Assembly: GCF_014145225.1 (NCBI RefSeq)
Contig: NZ_JABVCQ010000013.1
Coordinates: 1-64,000, forward strand
Origin: Thiospirillum jenense
GTDB taxonomy: Bacteria; Pseudomonadota; Gammaproteobacteria; Chromatiales; Chromatiaceae
Reading direction: 5' to 3'
DNA: 64,000 bases
A program made the translations under genes and the position numbers. Within the stretch, counting starts at the first letter, position 1. Every line of letters begins with the position of its first letter. Under the pieces are notes generated by a model, which was given only the letters and a program-made list of their open reading frames with translations, was not told the origin of the DNA and did no database searches. This document shows positions 17,875 through 27,337 of the stretch, piece by piece.

Positions 17875-19016
17875 TAACGCAATCTCCGTTCACGGTCACG
17901 CATCACGTCGCGCAATGGCGGTGCAATACGGCCTTCATCAGTTGGAATCATCTCCGTTGTTGGTGCAGTGATAATAGAAGAGGAGGATGATTGTTTAGTT
18001 AATTGCTCAAGCGGTAAATAAAACACGTTATTCCCGCCAGGCACATCAACTAACACTTTGTGATTATGAGCAAAAACGCCTTCTATGGTCTCCAAATACA
18101 AGCGTTCACGAGTCACCTCAGGCGCTTTTTTATATTCGGCTAATACGGCAAGAAAACGCGATGCTTCACCTTGTGCTTCTGCAATCACCCGGTCACGATA
18201 GGCTTTAGCATTAGCCGATGCCCGCGCTGCTTCACCACGCGCCTGAGGCAGGATTTCATTAGAATAGGCTTCCGCTTTATTTTCCAAACGCTCTTTGTCT
18301 TCACGCGCTTTAATCGCATCATCAAAGGCTTCTTTGACTTCATCTGGTGGCTTGGCCGGCTGCATGTTCACCGACGTGACTAATAAACCAGTGCGATATT
18401 GATCCATAAGGTCTTGGACGCGCTCTTGAATAATCACTGCAATGGCACCACGCCCTTCAGTCAAAATAAAATCGAGCTTGCTACCACCAATGGTTTTACG
18501 CACAACCGTTTCGGTCGCATCACGCAAAGTCTTTTCTGGATTTTGATCTTGGAACAGATAATAGGCCGCGTCTTGAATGCGTGATTGAACGGTCAATTCA
18601 ACATCCACGATGTTTTCATCTTGAGTCAGCATTGAAGCTTTATGACTAAAGGAGGAAATCTCATCCACGTTGACTACTTGAACTGATTCAATCGGCCAGG
18701 GAATGCGCCAATGAGGACCGGGTTCAGTAACAGTGGTATAGGCGCCAAACCGTAATACAACACCGCGCTCGGCAGGATCAACAATGTAGATGCCAGATAA
18801 TAGCCAACCGGTAATTAAAACCGCAATCAACAATATGATGATGCGCCAATTAACATGTTCATCATCCCCACGTCCAGTGTGACCACCGCCCCCAAATAAC
18901 TGCGTTATACGCTGGTTTAAATTGCGGATAATTTCATCGAAATCAGGCGGCACTTGATTGCCCTGATGATTCCCCCAGGGGTCTTTGTTACCGCCACCCG
19001 GCTCATTCCAAGCCAT
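17874..19016 (-). CDS. hflK: HflK, SPFH protein of the HflKC complex
   Basis: A 380-residue protein. The Gly/Asn-rich start (AWNEPGGGNKDPWGN), a cytoplasmic segment, one membrane helix near residues 57-76, the SPFH domain (YIVDPAERGVVLRFGAY) and a coiled coil ending in LPLEQL are all as in HflK. It partners HflC around FtsH. hfq and hflX, which often lie upstream, are not seen here; the 238 bases after its start (19017-19254) hold no clear gene. Confidence 0.95.
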   Translation of the reverse strand: MAWNEPGGGNKDPWGNHQGNQVPPDFDEIIRNLNQRITQLFGGGGHTGRGDDEHVNWRIIILLIAVLITGWLLSGIYIVDPAERGVVLRFGAYTTVTEPGPHWRIPWPIESVQVVNVDEISSFSHKASMLTQDENIVDVELTVQSRIQDAAYYLFQDQNPEKTLRDATETVVRKTIGGSKLDFILTEGRGAIAVIIQERVQDLMDQYRTGLLVTSVNMQPAKPPDEVKEAFDDAIKAREDKERLENKAEAYSNEILPQARGEAARASANAKAYRDRVIAEAQGEASRFLAVLAEYKKAPEVTRERLYLETIEGVFAHNHKVLVDVPGGNNVFYLPLEQLTKQSSSSSIITAPTTEMIPTDEGRIAPPLRDVMRDRERRLR

Positions 19017-19254
19017 AATTTTTCACCTAGACAAAAATAAAGAATTGGTTCTAATGATCATATTACGGGATAGCAACAGTCAGATGCGCATGGCAGTATC
19101 GATATTTTCCATGCAACAGACATAATGAATCTCCCGTTGATCATTCAGTCAATGCGACTACATAAATGGAAATGCGGCGGGTTTGATAGGATCACCCGAT
19201 GATAATAAACTCCGACATTTCAATAAATTACGCGCAAATGCCCGTTTAATCTAC

Positions 19255-19539
19255 TCAAGTCACCCGTTGATTAGAATGCCGATCATCCGCCGCCGGTTTA
19301 GGAGTAACATCCGCATGTTGGGCGGTACGCACTGCCTCGGCCGCTGGCGCAGGATTTGGGTCGGCGCCGGGCGCTGGCGGGTTGCTTTGCGCGTCGTCAT
19401 TCGACATCGCTTTGCGAAATCCTTTAATTGCCTCGCCAAGATCACTGCCAAAACCGCTCAGTTTTTTGGTGCCAAACACCAAAATCACCACCAGTAACAC
19501 CATGAGGATATGACCAAGACTCAATCCAGAAAGACCCAT
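19255..19539 (-). CDS. tatA: Twin-arginine translocase subunit TatA
   Basis: A 94-residue protein: start MGLSGLSLGHILMVLLVV, one membrane helix, the hinge FGTKKL and amphipathic helix GSDLGEAIKGFRKAMS, then a polar tail. It forms the pore for folded proteins exported by the Tat route. The ATG at 19539 is the conserved start; an upstream in-frame extension is not family-like. tatB and tatC are not next to it. The Tat-signal protein at 26.5 kb is a possible local client. Confidence 0.92.
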   Translation of the reverse strand: MGLSGLSLGHILMVLLVVILVFGTKKLSGFGSDLGEAIKGFRKAMSNDDAQSNPPAPGADPNPAPAAEAVRTAQHADVTPKPAADDRHSNQRVT

Positions 19540-19693
19540 GAGTTGACCTCTTACATCGTTACGCACCTGACAGGCGCTACCTGCAAAGCAGCATACCACA
19601 CTGATATGTTACGCTTCATTCAAGTTGTGCGTAAACCCGTCGTGTTAGCACCGAGATGTTTTAAGACTCATTAAAATTAACGTCAAATTCCAC

Positions 19694-20226
19694 ATGTCTT
19701 ATTTCAACACCAGTACTGTTTTATTAAATAAGAATTGTCAACTTGGCTGTGTAACTGAGAAAAAGTGCAGAGCATTAGTCTGGAAAAAGCCGACTATGAA
19801 CTTTCCATTGTCACGATTAGGTTGGGATAGTAATGAAGAAAACAACATTTTTAACAACATGCGCCACTATTCAACGTGTATTTGGTTGACTGGGGATAAT
19901 CCCACAGGTGCAGGCGATGGTGATGACAAACAAGTCATTATTAAATTGAACGGCTTGTCGGCAGAATACAGCAAAGTCATTTTCGTGGTACACATTTATC
20001 AGGGATTAAAAAATAATCAAAATTATGGCCGGATTAAAAGTGCGTTTATTCACGCTGTAGATGGTTAGCAACACGAGATGGTGCGCTTTGATCTGTCGGG
20101 CGGCCATTGTCGCTCACTATTATTTGTTGAATTAGTGTGCGCACCACTGAAGGCTGGCTATTTAATGCTATTGGTAAACCGTCACCCGCTGATTCTTTCG
20201 TCGAGAGGTTAAACCACTATACTTAA
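19694..20226 (+). pseudogene. TerD-family (tellurium/stress) pseudogene
   Basis: The frame from 19694 contains LGWDSNEENN, CIWLTGDNPTGAGDGDD and KVIFVVHIYQG, all marks of TerD/CABP domains, but the DLDAS-type calcium-binding segment between LGWD and the next strand has been lost. A TAG at 20066-20068 interrupts the frame. After it MVRFDLS continues in phase, then a further frame change gives TTEGWLFNAIGKP, the TerD C-terminal strand, ending in TAA at 20224-20226. With a deletion, a stop and a frameshift it is dead. It precedes two TerY-like genes. Confidence 0.75.
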
Positions 20227-20348
20227 TTCGTTTTAAATGGCAGTCTTGAAATGGGTGGATCAAATGGTTTGACATTGATATAATTAAATCAAACGATTGT
20301 TAGTTGAAAAAACACGCTATTTTTATTCCACAACTGGGTTGACTGAAT

Positions 20349-20996
20349 ATGACCGCAACTATCAGACGGCTACCAGTGTATATTGTCCTTGACACGTCCG
20401 GCTCAATGCGAGGTGAGCCAATTCATTCGGTCAATGTCGGATTGCAGGCAATGTTTTCCGCACTGCGACAAGACCCTTACGCATTAGAAAGTGTTTTTCT
20501 TTCGATCATTACCTTTGATGTCCAAGCGCGTGAATATTTGCCATTGACGCCATTAACAGATGTCAAACTTGATACGATTCAAGCACCAGACTCGGGCGCT
20601 ACTTTTCTCGGCGCTGCTTTAGAATTACTCATTGAATGCGTAGATCGTGATGTCAAAAAAACCACACCAGATACACGCGGTGATTGGCGGCCATTATTAT
20701 TTGTAATGACCGACGGCAGTCCCTCTGATTTGCATTTTTATCGCCAAGCCATTCCCGGCATTAAACAACGCCACTTTGCTACAATTATTGCGTGTGCCGC
20801 TGGACCGAAAGCAAAACGAGATGTTTTACTCGAATTAACCGATCAAGTTTATATTCTTGAAACATTAGATGCGGCGAGTTTTTCTGGCTTTTTCAAATGG
20901 GTATCCGCCAGCGTGACTATTGGTGCTAATACTGTTGGCATATTTGATTCTGCGACCCTACCCCCGCCGCCGCCCGAAATACAATTGTTGTCATAA
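20349..20996 (+). CDS. TerY-like von Willebrand A domain protein, short form
   Basis: A 215-residue single vWA domain. PVYIVLDTSGSMRGEPI holds the DxSxS metal-ion (MIDAS) motif, and VMTDGSPSD supplies the later MIDAS Asp. TerY-type vWA proteins assemble stress-response complexes with TerD-family proteins and, in the known triads, with a phosphatase and a kinase. It ends in a Pro-rich tail. The next gene, a longer paralogue, starts 38 bases downstream. Confidence 0.85.
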   Translation: MTATIRRLPVYIVLDTSGSMRGEPIHSVNVGLQAMFSALRQDPYALESVFLSIITFDVQAREYLPLTPLTDVKLDTIQAPDSGATFLGAALELLIECVDRDVKKTTPDTRGDWRPLLFVMTDGSPSDLHFYRQAIPGIKQRHFATIIACAAGPKAKRDVLLELTDQVYILETLDAASFSGFFKWVSASVTIGANTVGIFDSATLPPPPPEIQLLS

Positions 20997-21034
20997 ATTA
21001 TCCTTTTTTTGTATTCTGGAGGAGTGTTAATCAC

Positions 21035-22087
21035 ATGCGGCGCTTACCAGTTTTTTTCGTTTTAGATTGTTCAGAATCAATGGTGGGAGACAAACTTAAA
21101 AAAATGGAAGACGGGCTCCAAGCAATTGTACGCAATTTACGCAGCGACCCTCACGCATTAGAAACGGTTTATCTATCAATTATTGCTTTTGCCGGTATTG
21201 CCAAAACGATTGTACCACTGGTTGAATTAGTTGCATTTTATCCACCGCGCTTGCCACTCGGCGGCGGCACCAGTCTCGGTGCGGCGCTGAATACGTTAAT
21301 GGATGCCATTGATAATACAGTGATTAAAACCGCAGCCGAACGTAAAGGCGATTGGAAACCTATTATCTATCTATTCACTGATGGCCATCCAACGGATGAT
21401 CCAGAACCCATGATTACGCGCTGGAAACAAGACTATGCGCAACGGGCAACATTCAGCGCCATTGGTATCGGAAAAGATGCGGATTTTTCGGTATTGAAAT
21501 GTTTAACTAATAATGTGTTTTTATTTGAAGATTCTCGCCCAGATGATTTCACTACACTCATCCGCTGGGTGAGTACTTCATTGGTTGCACAAAGTCGCAG
21601 TTTGGGAGAAGATATTGACCTAAAGAGTCTGCCGTTATTTGATGAACGGGTAATGCAAATTATTAAAGATACGCCCATGCCACTTGCAGATGAATCTTGT
21701 GTAACATTAGTAGGGCGTTGTCAAAAAACACGGCGACCTTATTTAATGAAATATGAGCGTGAAATACGCGATTTAGCCGGCACGGAATTCGCGTTTCAAG
21801 TTGCGCTTTATCAATTAGCCGGCTGCTATCCATTAGATGAAGAATACTTTGCTTGGTCAGATTTGCGTGATACGGATTTAAAGGTCAATTCATCCAGCCT
21901 CATTGGCGCGCCCGGTTGCCCACATTGCGGTAATATGACCGGATTTGCATTATGCGGATGTGGTAAATTATTGTGTGTGAATGGAGCAGGTGAAGCAACC
22001 TGCCCCTGGTGCGGTAGAACTGTTGATTTTTCACCTGGCACACCAGATGAAGAAGGCGGATTTGAAGTGAATCGTAGCAAAGGTTGA
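21035..22087 (+). CDS. TerY-like vWA protein with C-terminal zinc ribbon
   Basis: A 350-residue protein. The vWA domain (about 1-200) has FVLDCSESMVGDKLK as MIDAS (D-x-S-x-S) and YLFTDGHPTDD. The C-terminal part ends with paired cysteines (CPHCG ... CGCGKLLC ... CPWCG), a zinc-ribbon TerY-C-type domain. GGAGGAG before the ATG is a strong ribosome site. It is a paralogue of the preceding gene. In the published TerY triad a PP2C phosphatase and a Ser/Thr kinase follow; neither is here, so the system is partial. Confidence 0.85.
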   Translation: MRRLPVFFVLDCSESMVGDKLKKMEDGLQAIVRNLRSDPHALETVYLSIIAFAGIAKTIVPLVELVAFYPPRLPLGGGTSLGAALNTLMDAIDNTVIKTAAERKGDWKPIIYLFTDGHPTDDPEPMITRWKQDYAQRATFSAIGIGKDADFSVLKCLTNNVFLFEDSRPDDFTTLIRWVSTSLVAQSRSLGEDIDLKSLPLFDERVMQIIKDTPMPLADESCVTLVGRCQKTRRPYLMKYEREIRDLAGTEFAFQVALYQLAGCYPLDEEYFAWSDLRDTDLKVNSSSLIGAPGCPHCGNMTGFALCGCGKLLCVNGAGEATCPWCGRTVDFSPGTPDEEGGFEVNRSKG

Positions 22088-22426
22088 GCATTATTACTCG
22101 AATGAACTGTGTTCACCCAGTGTAATTAAAACCGTAGATTAATATTGCAGACTATTGATTAATCTCTTATTAAAGTGCGCAGCACGTCATTTCATCGTAA
22201 TCGTGAAACAGCGAATGCTGCCGAACAACTACGCAACTTCATAACTTTTAGTCTTAATCAATCAATGTATCATCTAAATCAGGCATTTTTGTTGTTACAT
22301 GGCGCACTATCATTTACCAGTCGAATTATGGTTGAAAAACCGCTATACTTTCCTTTAACCGCTATCTGTGATTTTCCAGATTTCGGTTTACGTTCATTCA
22401 ATTAAAATCACGAGGATTTAATATTC
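22088..22426. other. Intergenic stretch without a recognisable gene
   Basis: 339 bases between the TerY gene and fbp. A 76-codon frame at 22175 has no recognisable features. A TATACT sequence at about 22348 could be a -10 box for fbp but has no good -35 partner. Nothing else seen. Confidence 0.5.
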
Positions 22427-23437
22427 ATGCACCACGGCACCACTATCACGCAATTCATCAGTGAAGAACAACGTCATGCACCCGGTGCAACCGGTGAATT
22501 CACAGCACTACTGCACGATATTGTCACAGCATGTAAAATGATTTCTAATCAGGTCAATCATGGTGCATTGATCGGTGCATTAGGTAGCGCTGGTAGCGAA
22601 AATATTCAGGGTGAAACACAGAAAAAACTCGACATTCTTTCCAACGAATTATTTATTCAGTCGAATGAATGGGCAGGGCATTTGGCGGCAATGGCTTCCG
22701 AGGAAATGGATGACATTTATCATATTCCAGCGCAATATCCGCATGGCAAGTATCTATTAACATTTGACCCATTAGATGGCTCGTCTAACATTGACGTCAA
22801 CGTGTCAGTCGGTACCATTTTTTCAATCTTACGCTGCCCGGGCGGAAATGAAAAACCGACCATGCGTGATTTCCTGCAAGCCGGCGCCCAACAGGTTGCT
22901 GCTGGTTATGCACTGTATGGCCCGTCAACCATGATGGTATTGACAATGGGGCATGGCGTCAATGGATTTACATTAGATCAAAACATTGGTGAATTCATAT
23001 TGACGCATCCGCAAATGACGATCCCGAATGAAACTCAGGAGTTTGCTATTAACGCATCCAATATGCGTTTCTGGGATGCGCCAGTGAAGCGTTATGTGGA
23101 TGAGTGTTTAGCCGGCGCTGAGGGTCCACGCGGTAAAGATTTTAATATGCGTTGGATTGCATCAATGGTTGCTGAAGTGCATCGTATTTTAACGCGGGGC
23201 GGGGTGTTTTTATATCCGACCGATGCCAAAATGCGGGCAAAAGGATTAGACGGTAAATTGCGCTTATTGTATGAAGCCAACCCAATGGCATTTATTGTTG
23301 AACAGGCCGGTGGCGGCGCAATTACTGGACCAGAGCGTATTATGGATTTGCAGCCATCTAATCTGCACCAGCGGGTGCCAGTAATGCTGGGTTCGCGTAG
23401 TGAAATCGAGCGGTTACAGAATTATCACCGCGCTTAA
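22427..23437 (+). CDS. fbp: Class I fructose-1,6-bisphosphatase
   Basis: A 336-residue enzyme that removes the C1 phosphate of fructose-1,6-bisphosphate in gluconeogenesis (and in the Calvin cycle where present). [13 protein letters not shown] is the metal-binding and active-site motif, GEEFVQGE-like [14 protein letters not shown] holds further metal ligands, and AGGGAITG closes the active site. Length is normal. GAGG about 10 bases before the ATG is the ribosome site. It stands alone, with a lipoprotein gene 70 bases downstream. Confidence 0.96.
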   Translation: MHHGTTITQFISEEQRHAPGATGEFTALLHDIVTACKMISNQVNHGALIGALGSAGSENIQGETQKKLDILSNELFIQSNEWAGHLAAMASEEMDDIYHIPAQYPHGKYLLTFDPLDGSSNIDVNVSVGTIFSILRCPGGNEKPTMRDFLQAGAQQVAAGYALYGPSTMMVLTMGHGVNGFTLDQNIGEFILTHPQMTIPNETQEFAINASNMRFWDAPVKRYVDECLAGAEGPRGKDFNMRWIASMVAEVHRILTRGGVFLYPTDAKMRAKGLDGKLRLLYEANPMAFIVEQAGGGAITGPERIMDLQPSNLHQRVPVMLGSRSEIERLQNYHRA

Positions 23438-23509
23438 CCTGTGATTCACTTGCTCCGTCATTTTCAACTTGTTAATAGAACATGGCGGAGCGGATTGCGA
23501 TTAAAAATT

Positions 23510-24004
23510 ATGATGACGCATGAATTAAACCGGTTACCGCCAGTTGTATTGTTAATTAGCCTGTCATTAGTGGCAGGGTGCGGCGTATTATCCCCCGTGC
23601 AGGAGTCTTTACAGCCATTCAAGCATTCCTTAACCAGCCAGGTTAATAAGGCGCGGGATGCCATTTCGCCACCATTGGAGGCACAATTTTTTAATCGGGT
23701 GTATTCACAATGCGCGCATTATCGCGTTGGTCAACACTCGCTAGGTGCATTACTCACTCAAGACAAGGTGTTTTATCAATTAATGCGCAAGCTGTATCAA
23801 GGGGTGTTTTCGAGTGATACTTATATCGCTAAATTGCTTAAACGTTACCCGGCAGCAGACGGTAATGTTCCGGCAGTTGGTTGTGTCATTGATCAAATGA
23901 ATGCGTGTTTGAGTGGCAATTGTATTTTGCCTAGTGCCGACACGAAATCATTCATTACGCCAATGAAAACCGATACAGATACCGTAAAAACACCGCAGCA
24001 TTAA
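23510..24004 (+). CDS. Putative lipoprotein of unknown function
   Basis: A 165-residue protein. The start MMTHELNRLPPVVLLISLSL followed by LVAGCG is a lipoprotein signal peptide with a lipobox Cys (L-V-A-G-C). An earlier GTG at 23441 would give an unlikely long leader. The mature part has four cysteines (SQC, VGC, NAC, GNC) and no domain I recognise. Its last bases overlap by four the end of the convergent glycosyltransferase gene. Probable site: inner face of the outer membrane, since no Asp follows the lipobox Cys. Confidence 0.7.
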   Translation: MMTHELNRLPPVVLLISLSLVAGCGVLSPVQESLQPFKHSLTSQVNKARDAISPPLEAQFFNRVYSQCAHYRVGQHSLGALLTQDKVFYQLMRKLYQGVFSSDTYIAKLLKRYPAADGNVPAVGCVIDQMNACLSGNCILPSADTKSFITPMKTDTDTVKTPQH

Positions 24005-26382
24005 TTGCAAGTAGTGTTCTGTTTAATGACTTGTTGGAATACGTCAGATAATAATTGAATACGGCTATCCCAACTGTTCTCTTCCGCATAAGCGCGGATT
24101 GCATTTCGACCCCAGTTTTTATTTAATCCTTCCTCAATTGCCTTGCATAAGGCCGCATGGTCGCCGAATGGGACGATGGTGCCTAATTCGGGTTTATTCA
24201 CCACTTCTGCATTGCCTCCCACGTCAGTGGTAATCACTGGTAAGCCGCACGCCATTGCTTCTAAAAAGACATTTGCCCAGCCTTCGCGGCGCGTCGCCAA
24301 TACAAATAGATCGGCAGCAGATAACGCCCATTTTAATTGATCGGCCGCTACCAACCCTAAAAAGTGTATCTGTTGTTCAAGCTGTAGTTCACTCACCAGT
24401 TGACGCAATTCTTTTTCATTATTATCCATGCCATTTGCTTGACCGATTATCAGATAATGCAGATGCGGATATGTGATACATAATGCGGCAACCGCTGCTA
24501 TAACAAAATGAAAGCCTTTTCCCTCACAAATTCGACCAACCGAAATAAGAATTTGTGCATCAAGTGGTAAGTTTAAATGTTTTCTTGCTTCCGTTGTATC
24601 AATCGGATAAAAGCAGTTGCTGTCCACACCATTACTAATGGTCAATAACTTGGTTTTATTCACCCCGTGCTGTATGGCTAATTTTTTTAACGCATCAGCA
24701 ACGGTCACGACTTTAGAAGCCTTATTCAATCCAGTGATGAGTTTTGATCTAATTTTTGTGTGTTTAACATAAACCTGTTCATTCCCCCGCAAGGTCACAA
24801 CCAATGGACGTTTGAACCACCGCGCTAATAAACTGGCCGCGTGGCCGTCGGGATAACCGAAATGGGCATCAATCAAATTGAATTGAAAATCACGTTTTAA
24901 GCGGCGCACGGTGGCGTAGCTACCAATTGCCATGAACACGCTGTCAAATTGTTTTAATATCCCGGGCAGCGAAAAGAAGTGCGGCGCATAAACATCTATA
25001 CCCTGTTGCTGTTCATAGCGCGGTGCCGGTGGTCTGAAATGCGGATGACGCAAGCGAATGAGCCAATCAATTGGTGACCAGGGTTTGGGTGAAACGACAA
25101 TCAGCGGATGCAGTTTAGCAATGCGAAACATGCGCTCCCGAATGAAAATACCGGCGCTGGGGTCGGCGGGTGACGGGAATAAACTGGAGAATACTAAGAT
25201 GCGCGGCGTGGAATGAATCGCCGCCGGTGGTTTTAACAATTGCGTCGCTAAATCAATCACCCGCTGCGCATTATTTTGCCAAGTAAATCCGCCGGCAGTA
25301 ATGGTGCGTCGGGCGCCTTCACCGAGGTGTGAGCGCAATTGCGCATCAGCGACTAATTGATTTAATGCAATTTCAAATGCCCCCGCCTGAGTTGCGTCAA
25401 ATAACAGCGCGTTTTCACCATCGCGTAATATCTCTGCTAAATTGGGTTGGCGCGGCGCGATAATAGCGCGCCCGAGGGCGAGATATTCAAATAACTTTAA
25501 TGGTGACGCATAGGCGACGACGGCGGGTTGTAATGCGATGTCAAATGCGGCGACGACGGCGGGAATATCAGCGCGGGCGACAACACCAGTAAAACTAATT
25601 TGTTGGCTAATACCCAATTGCTGCGCTTGGGCTTCTAATTTAGGGCGCTCGGGGCCGTCACCAACAATTAATAAATGTAAATTGGGATAGGCGCTATGAT
25701 GAATCGCCATCCAATTTAATACCTGATCCATGCCATGCCAGGCGCGCACGAAGCCGGTAAAGCCTAATACCAAGCGGCTGGTTAAACCCAATGTTTCTTT
25801 TGCAGTTTCATTGTTCAATACGGCGTTAAACCGCTGCTCGTCAATGCCATTGTGAATGACGGTAATGCGTTCAGGTGGCACACCAACTTGAATAATCCTT
25901 TGCGCTAATACATTGGTGACGGGTAATATTTGATTGGCGGCGCGCCAAGTGATTGCTTGAATCCACCGCGCCAGCGCCGGGTGTGCTAATCCACTGTGTG
26001 CGGTGCGTTCTTCGGCAATGGGCGCGTTGACTTCTAATAAAAGTGGTAATTGAAAACGCCAGCGCGCCCAGACGCCTGCGAGTAAAAATAAATTGTAGCG
26101 TTCATAAATGACATCGGGGCGGTGTTGTTTAATGGCGCGGGCGAGGCGGTGGTAGGCGATGATTGAATAGTTTAATTCGGCGATTTCGTATAGCGTTTTC
26201 GGCAATAACTGCCGCAGACGTTCAACCCAATTGGTGCTATCACCAAAGGCTGCTTGCTCGGCACTGGGCGGGGCGACAATGATGACTTCATGCCCAAGTG
26301 ACCGCAGCGCGTGAATCATTTCTTCAATGTGAACGAATTGTCCGTCCCGCGAGGCGGTGCGATGGTGATAGAGAATTTTCAT
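24001..26382 (-). CDS. Double glycosyltransferase, two fused GT4-type units
   Basis: A 793-residue protein made of two complete GT-B glycosyltransferases in series. The first (about 1-395) has the donor-site pattern GFTGFVRAWHGMDQ and PLKLFEYLALGRAIIAP. The second (about 400-793) begins afresh with RILVFSSLFPSPADPSAG and has SVGRICEGKGFHFVIAA and EGWANVFLEAMACGLPVI, the family 4 E-x7-E signature. It probably adds two successive sugars to a surface polysaccharide. The ATG at 26382 (MKILYHHRTASRDGQ) is preferred to one seven codons earlier. No polysaccharide genes adjoin it. Confidence 0.85.
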   Translation of the reverse strand: MKILYHHRTASRDGQFVHIEEMIHALRSLGHEVIIVAPPSAEQAAFGDSTNWVERLRQLLPKTLYEIAELNYSIIAYHRLARAIKQHRPDVIYERYNLFLLAGVWARWRFQLPLLLEVNAPIAEERTAHSGLAHPALARWIQAITWRAANQILPVTNVLAQRIIQVGVPPERITVIHNGIDEQRFNAVLNNETAKETLGLTSRLVLGFTGFVRAWHGMDQVLNWMAIHHSAYPNLHLLIVGDGPERPKLEAQAQQLGISQQISFTGVVARADIPAVVAAFDIALQPAVVAYASPLKLFEYLALGRAIIAPRQPNLAEILRDGENALLFDATQAGAFEIALNQLVADAQLRSHLGEGARRTITAGGFTWQNNAQRVIDLATQLLKPPAAIHSTPRILVFSSLFPSPADPSAGIFIRERMFRIAKLHPLIVVSPKPWSPIDWLIRLRHPHFRPPAPRYEQQQGIDVYAPHFFSLPGILKQFDSVFMAIGSYATVRRLKRDFQFNLIDAHFGYPDGHAASLLARWFKRPLVVTLRGNEQVYVKHTKIRSKLITGLNKASKVVTVADALKKLAIQHGVNKTKLLTISNGVDSNCFYPIDTTEARKHLNLPLDAQILISVGRICEGKGFHFVIAAVAALCITYPHLHYLIIGQANGMDNNEKELRQLVSELQLEQQIHFLGLVAADQLKWALSAADLFVLATRREGWANVFLEAMACGLPVITTDVGGNAEVVNKPELGTIVPFGDHAALCKAIEEGLNKNWGRNAIRAYAEENSWDSRIQLLSDVFQQVIKQNTTCN

Positions 26383-26545
26383 AATACAGTCGCCGTCGCC
26401 CAATCAATGATGGGCAATTGATGTGTATGATTGAGTATGGCAAATAAAATTGCGCGGGTGTGTGAACAACTTTGCCGTAACGATGCGCCCCGTAAAAATC
26501 GGCTATTATTAGATTGAACGTTTTTAGATTTGCACCGAGGTTAAA

Positions 26546-27004
26546 ATGATGGATCACCCAGAACCGACGCATCTGTCCTCAACCACTAACGCTACCCCAG
26601 CGGTCAGTTCGGTGGATCATCCACCCGCTGCCAGTGTAGCCACGCGGCGGCGGTTACTCAAACACGCGCTGTTAGCCGCACCGGCGATTTTGACCTTGCG
26701 CAGCGGGGCGGCGCTGGCGCGGCAGAGCGGGTGTTATGCCATTGCAAATCCGACTACGGATGCGGCAGCGCCCAGTATTTGTGTGCCAAGCGACACCTCG
26801 GGCGTGAATGATTTAGGCCATTCGTGTAGCGCAGAAACATCATCGTACTGTCTGGGAACACGCGGTGACGTTTACTGCACCACGCCCGCAACTGAGACAA
26901 CCGCGGCATCGGAGTATCTGTGTTCGCATACTTGCCCAACGGGCGCACTGGTCAGCGCCGGGGCGTATGCCTCACTCGGCCCAACTGGCAGGTGGCCGTG
27001 CTAA
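26546..27004 (+). CDS. Tat-signal Cys-rich secreted protein of the HPr-rel-A-type cassette
   Basis: A 152-residue protein. A long polar leader precedes TRRRLLK (residues 33-39), a twin-arginine motif, then a hydrophobic run ALLAAPAILTL and an ALA cleavage site near 58. The mature 90 residues are Thr/Ser/Ala-rich with eight cysteines (63, 79, 94, 102, 111, 126, 130, 152), the last being the final residue. I recognise no domain. The PqqD-like gene follows by 30 bases and a kinase-like gene follows that, so this may be the substrate those proteins handle. Disulfides or a modification are inferred, not visible. Confidence 0.65.
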   Translation: MMDHPEPTHLSSTTNATPAVSSVDHPPAASVATRRRLLKHALLAAPAILTLRSGAALARQSGCYAIANPTTDAAAPSICVPSDTSGVNDLGHSCSAETSSYCLGTRGDVYCTTPATETTAASEYLCSHTCPTGALVSAGAYASLGPTGRWPC

Positions 27005-27034
27005 CAACCTGTTTCATATAACCATTTGATTATC

Positions 27035-27337
27035 ATGCCAATTCACTGGCGCTCTAGTCACATTGCCGTCTTGACTGCCAAGTGGGAAGCAGACGACGAG
27101 CGGGTGATTTACCACCCCGCCTCCAATGAAACCCACTACCTCAACCCACTCGGGGCGCTGGTACTGGACACGCTCGCCGCGGCACCTGCGGGCATCACAC
27201 TCGATGACCTGTTGCAGACCATCGCCAGCGCGCTCGCTGATGACACCATCGCCCCAGCCGACTTGCGCCAGTACTTGACTGGATTGCTGGCGCGCTTTGC
27301 CGAACTGGGTTTAGCCACCGCCGTAGCGACCGCGTGA
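27035..27337 (+). CDS. PqqD-like protein, HPr-rel-A system
   Basis: A 100-residue protein with RVIYHPASNETHYLNPLGALVLDTL, the PqqD fold pattern (hydrophobic strands, then a helix with L-D-T-L). PqqD proteins bind precursor peptides and hand them to modifying enzymes. I recall this subgroup as the PqqD partner of HprK-related kinase A. The ATG at 27035 is preferred over a TTG three codons earlier. Its stop overlaps the GTG start of the kinase by three bases. Confidence 0.8.
   Translation: MPIHWRSSHIAVLTAKWEADDERVIYHPASNETHYLNPLGALVLDTLAAAPAGITLDDLLQTIASALADDTIAPADLRQYLTGLLARFAELGLATAVATA

Noticed and set aside
19255-19539. Full tatABC operon
   Set aside because: Only tatA is present; the neighbouring sequence has no TatB or TatC.
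22175-22405. 76-codon gene upstream of fbp
   Set aside because: No family marks or good ribosome site; likely chance.
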